Positions 58,133 to 64,000 of a stretch of 64,000 nucleotides of DNA are shown piece after piece. The notes beneath the pieces were generated by a model that was not told the origin of the DNA, did no database searches, and was given only the letters and a program-made list of their open reading frames with translations. Numbering within the stretch: position 1 is the first letter of the stretch; each line of letters starts with the position of its first letter. Source of the stretch: Aegilops tauschii subsp. strangulata. Taxonomy: Eukaryota; Streptophyta; Magnoliopsida; Poales; Poaceae. The stretch covers positions 50,480,242 through 50,544,241 of the forward strand of contig NC_053037.3 of NCBI RefSeq assembly GCF_002575655.3, in the 5' to 3' direction. The position numbers and the translations under genes are program-made.

Positions 58133-59328
58133 TGTCGGTGTGGAACGACACCTATGGGATCACAAGAATCCCTACTACGGTTGCCGGGGCGCGGGGTTGC
58201 GAGAAGAGCAGGGCTAGTAGACAGCACAAGGATCGTTTACCCAGGTTCGGGCCGCGAGGATGCGTAAAACCCTAGTCCTGCTTTGGTGGGTGTATTTCAG
58301 AGTTCTTGAGCTCTCGAACTAGCTGTGGTCAGTGCGTGGTTCGAAAGAGCTGAATCCTTCTCCAGTATGCCATGGGCCTCCTTTTATAGTCGGAAGGGGC
58401 TGCCACAGTGGCACATAGGAGGTGGAAAGGCGTACAGTGCCCCGAGCTTATCGCTTGTATTACAGGACAAGACGCATTTAATGCGTAGCTTAGGTGTCCC
58501 CTTGCTTTATTGGGGACGGGGGCGAGGCCCGTCCCGTCCGTCGCCGCTCCTCCTCGCTTTGACACGCACCCTGGCCAGTGAGGCGCGTGGTGCCATGTAG
58601 GCAGGCAGGCAGCTGAGGTGGCGCAGTGGCGGAGCCTTCACGAAGATCTGCATGCCGCCACGCAGGCGCTCGATGAGTTGGCCTAGGAGCTGCATGTTGC
58701 CACGCAGGTGCCCGCCCAGCTGGTTGGGCTGGCAGCTGCATGTGAACGGCGGTGGAAGCTTGGTTGGCGTGGGCCTGGCGGTGGCCCTGCTGGCGTCCTT
58801 GGTGAGGGCCTTGCCGGGTGGCCCGGCAAGGGTCTTGCCGTGTGGCCCGGCAAGGGTCTTGCAGTGGCACGCTATCGTCCCCGGCAAGGGCCTTGCCGAG
58901 GGTCTGATGGCCTTCCTCGGCAATGATCTTGCCGAGGATCGTCGTCTTCTAATCCTCATCTGATCTTGAATATGTCTTCACAAAGATCTGCATGCCACCA
59001 CGGAGGTGCCTCCCGAGCCCTGGCCCAACGTGATGTTGGAGACCGTGGGCTCAAGGGTGGCCCGCTCTGTTGGTGCGGGGCGAGCTGTCCCGACAAGGAT
59101 CTTGCCGGGGCTGCTGAGGCTGCCCCGGCAAGGGTCTTGCCGGGGGAACCTGCTTCGTCCCTCTGCTCTTTGTGGTCTTGGCCTTGGTGTTGCTCTTATT
59201 ATCTTGGGCTTTGGTCTTACCTTGGCTCACCTCCCCTGTTCTGCTTGGCGTGACCATAGGCGCGGCTCCGACTGCCCGTGCACAGGTATAGGGGTACAAA
59301 AACGCACCCCTCTTTTTGTACACCAACA
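58133..59328 (-). repeat. 5' LTR of element C
   Basis: The LTR is 1,196 bp. Minus-strand TATAAAAG is at 58388-58381. GGCAAGG/CTTGCC near-palindromes are dense at 58805-58935 and 59085-59143. It contains one 37-bp unit more than the 3' LTR. Confidence 0.93.
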
Positions 59329-59333
59329 CATGG

Positions 59334-59550
59334 TGGGAGGAGGCAAGAAAACGTAGGGGGAAGGGGGAGGGGAGGAGAGGGGAGGAATCACCTGTGGGAG
59401 AACGGTAGGCTGCCGTAGGAGAACACCGGCGTCGAGGAGGCTGCGGGCGGCGGCGCGTCGAGGAGGCGGCGCGTCGAGGAGGGGCGAGGTGGATCTGGCG
59501 AGGGAGGGAGAGAGGCCAGAGGGAGAGGGGAGCAAGTGGAGTGGGGGAGG
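59334..59550 (-). other. GC-rich upstream part of the captured gene
   Basis: This joins to 20560 when element C is removed. On the minus strand it reads as a CT- and GC-rich leader (CTCCTCCC, repeated GACGCGCCGCC near 59455-59480) ending in CACCATGG at the C insertion point. It resembles a grass 5' leader or first exon; no protein was recognised. Confidence 0.4.
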
Positions 59551-59556
59551 GTTAGC

Positions 59557-59629
59557 AATGGCGCACCTTTTAGGGGTGCGCCATAAGCATACGTATACCA
59601 ATGGCGCACCCAACCGTGGTGCGCCATTA
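59557..59629. repeat. Internal GGCGCAC inverted repeats of CACTA type
   Basis: Two facing pairs occur: ATGGCGCACC (59558-59567) with GGTGCGCCAT (59575-59584), and ATGGCGCACC (59601-59610) with GGTGCGCCAT (59618-59627). They match the subterminal repeats at 11739-12025. They lie between tnp2 and the second-gene side, not at a visible element end. Confidence 0.75.
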
Positions 59630-59976
59630 CTATTTTTTGGGGGGATTTTTAGTTGCCTCTAATAATTTTTAGAAAATGACGATCAAATTTGAAAACATTT
59701 ATGAATGTGAAAAAATATCATCAGATTTCAAAACATTTATGAAAAAATATGAATATGAAAACATTTATGAATATGAAAAAATATCATCAAATTTGTTATT
59801 TGAACATATGTTTTTGGATTTTTAGTTGCATCTAATAATTTTTTTGAAAACATTTATGAATATGAAATAATATCATCAAATTTGAAAAATATTCATGAAT
59901 TCAAAAAGGGTCCATTTCCATATGTCGAAATACAATCGAGAAATGAAGGCTACAATTTAAATACAATCGATCTTAG
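59630..59976. other. AT-rich 3' side of tnp2
   Basis: The stretch carries repeated phrases such as 'aacatttatgaatatgaaa' and 'aaaatatcatcaaatttg' (about 59695, 59760, 59845). No gene is seen. It probably holds the tnp2 3' end. Confidence 0.5.
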
Positions 59977-62900
59977 CTATCTTTTCATAATCTTCTTGCC
60001 CTTCTTTTTCGCAAATGGAGTTCTTCTCTTGAACGGACGTCCTTTAGGTAGGGTGGTCCTGCTTCTTCTTGTGGTGTATGGTACTTCATCGTCGTCGTCA
60101 TGTTCCATCTTCGGGTCGCCGTACTTGTCGAAGTCTTGCTCATTGGCGACTCCATCCATTCCGATGATCTTCCTTTTGCCTCTCCTCACGACAACACGAC
60201 TGGGCTTTGACGGGTCGGTAATGAAGAAGCATTGGTCCACTTGGGAAGCCAGTACCCATGGCTCATTTTTCGCGATGACGTTTGCGCCCGCGGTCTTGGA
60301 TTTGGCTTCGGGTATAACCATGGTGGTGAAATACCGGTCTTCTTTTAGGACGCTCTTGGCCCATCTGACACGGAACATCGGGACCTTCTCTCCAGCGTAG
60401 CTCAGCTCCCAGATCTCCTCGATCCTTCCGTAGTATCTGTCCTTGTCGTTACCGGTGTAGGATTCTATCGTTACCCCAGAGTTCTGATAACCATCGCTCT
60501 TCATGTCCTTTCCCTCGGTGTAGAATGTGTAGCCGTTGATATCGTACGCCCCATACGTCATCAGGTTGTGCTCGGCGCCCTGTGACAAGGCGAATATGAG
60601 TTGTTCTTCCGCGGAAGAATCCTCATGTAAAGGGTATGACAGAAGCTTCTCCTAGAACCAACGCGTGAAACATGAGTTGTGCTCTTTGATTATATCTCCG
60701 TCCGTCCTCTGTTGGCCTCGGTCATTGTACGTCTTCTCAATAAAGGTTTTGTTCTCCACCACCCAAGGATCGACCACGTCTATGTGTTGTAGCGCGACTA
60801 GGTTTGCTCTTTCAAAGTCGGCGAGTCGACCCTCGAAGTCGACATGCATTTCGCGGTGACCCTCACGGTGACCCCATCCAGCGAGCCTGCCGAGGTGCCT
60901 GTTGATGGGCACACCAACGGGGTTCTTGATGCCTAGATAATTCGTGCAGTAGGAGATGCACTCTTCGGTCAGAAAGCCCCTGGCTATGCTTCCCTCTGGA
61001 CGTGACATGTTGTGAATGTATCCTTTGATGACACCATTCATCCTTTCGAACGGCATCATGCTGTGCAGGAACGTCGGCCCGAGTTGGATGATATCCTCTA
61101 CGATATGGACCAGCAGATGCACCATGACGTCGAAGAATGCGGGCAGGAAGTACATCTCAAGCTCGCATAGTATCACCATGATCTCTTCCTGTAGCCTTCT
61201 GAGTTGCCTCACGCCAACTGACTTCCGAGAGATGACGTCGAAAAAGTTGCATAGGCCAAATAGCATTTCACGGACGTGCGCGTCCATGATCCCACGGATT
61301 GCAAGTGGAAGTATCTGCGTCATCAGCACGTGACAGTCGTGAGACTTCATCCCGCTAAACTTCTGCTTCGCTGAGTCTAGGTATCTGCTTATCTTCCCCG
61401 CGTAACCGTAAGGAAGTTTTACTCCTACGAGGCAGGTGAAAAACTGCTCGATCTCCTCCTGACTTAGAGTGAAGCACGCGGGAGGGAAGTCATTTCCAAT
61501 CTTCTTGGCCTTTTTTCCTTTGCGACGACTTTCCGTGTCCTTCGCCTCATCATCATCATCATCATTATTAGCGTGAAGCTCCTTCCTGATGCCCATTGAT
61601 TTCAAGTCTGCCCTTGCTTTCGGCCCATCTTTGGTCCTCTCTGGCATGTTGAGCAGGGTACCAAGCAGACTCTCGCACACGTTCTTCGTGATATGCATGA
61701 CATCAAGGCTGTGAGGCACACGGAGGATCTTCCAGTACGGCAAGTCCCAAAAAACAGACTTCGTTTTCCATACCTTCAGCAGCGGCTCTGGCGCCTTTCG
61801 CTTCTTTCCCGACTCCAGGGACTCTTTCCAATTTTTCAATAGCTCGTCTATTTCCTCGCCACTCCTCGTACGCGGGCATCTTCGGGGTTCGGTTTCACCA
61901 TCGAACAGATCCTTGTGTTTTCTCCATGAGTCATCGTCGCGAAGCCACCTTCAATGTCCCATGAACATGGTTCTCAAAGACCCGGGATCTCTATCTAGCT
62001 GGCGATACGTTGTGTCATCCATGCACCTGACGCATCCAGAAAATCCATAGACCACCTGCCCAGCGACATATATGTAACCGAGATAGTCGTGCACCGTCGT
62101 GAGCAGTGTGGCTCTCATAGGGAAATATTCTTTCTCTGCGGCGTCCGACGTATTGGCTAGCGTTTTCCACAGCGTGTCTAGCTCCTCTTTCAGCAGCCCC
62201 AGATACAGATTGATGTCATTCCCTGGTTGTTTCGGCCCTTCAATTAGCATACTCATGTGAATGTACTTCCTCTTCATGCACAACCAGGGGGAAGGTTGTA
62301 CATCCACACAAACACAGGCCGAGTGCTATGTGTGCTTCTCTGGCTGCCAAACGGATTGACTCCATCGGTGCTCGCGCCCAGCACGATGTTCCTTGGATCG
62401 TCCCCAAATTCTGGGTGTTCGAAGTTCAACGCTTGCCACTGGCTCGCATCCTTAGGGTGACTCAGCATCTTGTCTTTTTTATTTATCTCCGGATCATTTC
62501 CGTCATATTCTCGCTTCTTCTCCTCCCTATCCGCGTGCCAACGCAGGAGCTTTGCTACCTTAGGGTCCGCGAAATACCGCTGCAGACAGGAGTGATCAGA
62601 AAGTACCACACCACTTTTCGAGGAGCTTTCTTCCTCTTCTTGTATCGAGTGACGGCGCACACCGGACATATGGTAGACTCCGCGTGCTCATCCCGATAAA
62701 TGATGCAATTGTTCATGCACACATGGTATTTCACGTGCGGTAAATCCAGAGGACACACGATTTTCTTCGCCTCCTCGAAACTGGTCGGGCACTTGTTTCC
62801 CTTGGGAAGACGTTCGTGCCAGAATGACATGTTCGTGCCAGAATGACATGTTCTCGTCGAAGCATGCGTCGGTCATTTTGTGTTTTACCTTCATCTCCGG

Positions 62901-63512
62901 AGCCATGAGCGCTACTTTCAGGTGGGTATCCTCGGGCCTGCATCCTTCATACAATGGAGTAACCACATCTATCTCCAGTTGATCCAGCTTGGCTTTCTCT
63001 CGGGCGGCAGCTCTTGCGTTATCCGTCTGCTTGAGAAGCAGCTCTTGAATATGAGGGTCCTACACCCAGCCCATCGATGGTCCATCGTCGTCTGCTCCGG
63101 CATCTTCATCTTCATGATCATGCCCTTCGTCTGCTCCGGCATCTTCCTCATCATCATGTCCGGCATCTTCTACATGATGACTGTGTACTGCATCTACTTC
63201 GTGATCATGTCCTGGAGATTCTTCATCTTCTCGCCCTCCCTCGCCGCGGTTGTCTTGCTGCCCTTCCTCATTTCTTGCCCGGCCCCCATGGACGACTTCA
63301 TAATCATCTTCATCACCTTGCCACTGATAGCCATCCATGAACCCACGCAAGAGCAGGTGGTCCCGCACCTGTACGGAATCCGGGTCCATAAGGCTCTTCA
63401 CCTTGCATCTTCGACACGAACATCTTATCTCCGTCTCATTCTTTTGAAGCATCTCGACCTTTGCGGAGCTCAAAAACCTATTCACGATGCCTTCGGTCAT
63501 CGTGCGGACCAT
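59977..63512 (-). pseudogene. CACTA transposase tnp2 (Transposase_21 family)
   Basis: The N-terminal region (63512-63320) matches the transposase-associated domain (VNRFLSSAKVEMLQKNE, CSCRRCKVK, HLLLRGFMDGY), followed by a His/Asp/Glu-rich linker. The core (about 62830-61640) has TICPVC, STDGVNPFG, FGCVRCMDDT-type spacing (GFSGCVRCMDDTTY), HSLDVMHITKNVCESLL and MPERTKDGPKARADLK, typical of Transposase_21. A DUF4218 region (MSGMKSHDCHVLM-like at about 61360, MPFERMNGVIKGYIHN near 61030) and a DUF4216 region (MFRVRWAK, about 60385) follow, then a basic tail to 59977. The protein cuts the CACTA ends. Lesions: TAG 63060-63062, a 19-bp tandem duplication at 62812-62849 that shifts frame, a further shift near 62280, TGA 61951-61953 and TAG 60652-60654. 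An acceptor (CCCCGCAG) precedes ATG 63512, so an upstream exon exists. Confidence 0.88.
62812..62849 (-). repeat. 19-bp tandem duplication in tnp2
   Basis: GTTCGTGCCAGAATGACAT occurs twice in direct succession (62812-62830 and 62831-62849). Nineteen is not a multiple of three, so it shifts the tnp2 frame just after MSFWHE. Confidence 0.95.
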
Positions 63513-64000
63513 GGTCGCCTGCGGGGTAGAGCAAAACGATATTTTAGAACCAAAAAAAATTTGGCATGACTTTGCCTAAAAATAGGACCAAAAAGAATGC
63601 ATAGTGCCAAATTCTCGCCGAAACGGAAATGAATCAACATTCCGGCAAAATATTGGCAACTATCGCATTTCAAATACCGGTACCTGCAAACACAAACATA
63701 TGCAACACCACAAACATATGCAATGCCACAAACATACGTAGATCTAGGCCATAAAAAGTGCATGTGCACGTTGTTGGAGAGAGAAAAAGTAGATCTACAA
63801 CATAAAGAAAGCTTTCCCCTTACTTACCTATCAACAAAAGGAAATTTAACCACTTAATTTGGGTGAATCTATGGTGCAAATGAGGTGAGGAGGAGGAGGC
63901 AGCCGAGACAAGCTTGGAAGAGGAGGTGGAGAGAATGAAGTGGGGAAAGTGAGTGTGGTAGGTGGCTGTCCAAAATATCTAGCTGTTCTTAGGTTACCAA
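63513..64000 (-). other. 5' region and first intron of tnp2
   Basis: On the minus strand an apparent donor (GATAG/GTAAGTAAGG) lies at about 63832-63819 and an acceptor at about 63520. A module at 63545-63650 resembles 18560-18660 upstream of the second gene. CT-rich leader-like DNA occupies about 63870-63960. The right CACTA terminus is not reached. Confidence 0.45.

Larger units (their letters stand above)
20561..59328 (-). mobile_element. Ty3/gypsy retrotransposon, Tat lineage, element C (carries nested D and E)
   Basis: LTRs at 20561-21719 and 58133-59328 start TGTCGGTG and end CACC(G/A)ACA. The flanking duplication CATGG (20556-20560 and 59329-59333) is perfect. Gag-pol lies on the minus strand (58058-51697), so the right LTR is the 5' LTR. 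A second RNase H-like domain between RT-RNase H and integrase places it in the Tat lineage. With D removed the element is about 11.3 kb. D sits in the region between pol and the 3' LTR. An antisense B3-like gene (49787-50443) is part of this element. Confidence 0.95.
11716..64000 (-). mobile_element. Large minus-strand CACTA (En/Spm) transposon, right end outside window
   Basis: The left terminus CACTACTAGAAAAAGGG is at 11716, with subterminal GGCGCAC repeats behind it. Reading on the minus strand from the right, the parts are tnp2 transposase (about 63512-59977), a block with GGCGCAC inverted repeats, a stretch with host gene fragments, the second CACTA gene (18056-12776), a small hybrid-binding-domain gene (12530-12276) and this terminus. 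That order (tnp2 first, second gene downstream) fits one CACTA element. It is interrupted by a solo LTR (15965-17671) and gypsy element C (20561-59328); about 11.8 kb of CACTA sequence remains in the window. An alternative is two CACTA copies abutting near 59.5 kb, because terminal-type repeats occur there. Confidence 0.75.

Noticed and set aside
62880..63569. 229-codon plus-strand hydrophobic frame at the right end
   Set aside because: It is antisense to the tnp2 N-terminal domain and its Asp/His-rich linker, which reads as hydrophobic residues on the other strand.
1..64000. An intact host gene or bacterial-type operon
   Set aside because: Every coding signal is assigned to a transposon or to a fragment of one or two exons within a transposon.

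Overview
This window is plant nuclear DNA of the kind found between genes in large grass genomes. It is most like wheat, barley or their relatives, judged from the BARE1/WIS/Angela-like Copia LTRs, the CACTA ends rich in GGCGCAC repeats, and the very large nested Ty3/gypsy elements. No intact host gene, rRNA, tRNA or CRISPR array is visible. Nearly all of the sequence is transposons inserted into one another, and the junctions can mostly be read to the base from LTR ends and 5-bp target site duplications (TSDs).

Left part (1-11715). A complete, degenerate plus-strand Copia element (575-9223, TSD CTCGT) sits inside a related LTR lying on the minus strand (1-574 and 9224-9789). About 700 bp of unassigned repeat-like DNA follows. 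Then comes one end of a CACTA-type element (from 10498) carrying a diverged tandem array of about 155-bp units.

Main body (11716 to beyond 64000). A second CACTA element lies on the minus strand. Its CACTACTAG terminus and GGCGCAC subterminal repeats are at the left. A small gene for an RNase H1-type hybrid-binding domain plus membrane segment comes next, then the second CACTA gene (Transposase_24 and Ulp1-like regions), then a stretch holding fragments of host genes (an LRR receptor fragment, one exon of a twin-CX9C COX23-like protein, one exon of a uridine kinase). The main transposase tnp2 is at the right edge. All these genes carry stops or frameshifts except the small one. The CACTA was later hit by a Copia LTR, now a solo LTR (15965-17671, TSD TTAGG), and by a large gypsy element.

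Nested gypsy stack (20561-59328). Element C (20561-59328, TSD CATGG, minus strand, Tat lineage with two RNase H domains) contains element D (22294-49750, TSD ATCTC, plus strand, Tat lineage). D contains element E (26060-39609, minus strand, chromodomain-bearing Tekay/Del-type chromovirus with 4-kb LTRs), which split the D protease. C and D each carry a gene antisense to their own gag-pol: in C a short RGG plus B3-like protein with an acidic tail, in D a six-exon gene with a Transposase_28-type N-terminus and coiled coil. E carries an extra open reading frame between its primer binding site and gag.

The points most worth a second look are the exon pair inside the CACTA that would splice in phase to join parts of two unrelated host genes, the antisense accessory genes of C and D, and the hybrid-binding-domain gene of the CACTA. 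Family and domain names come from recognition by eye, not from searches.
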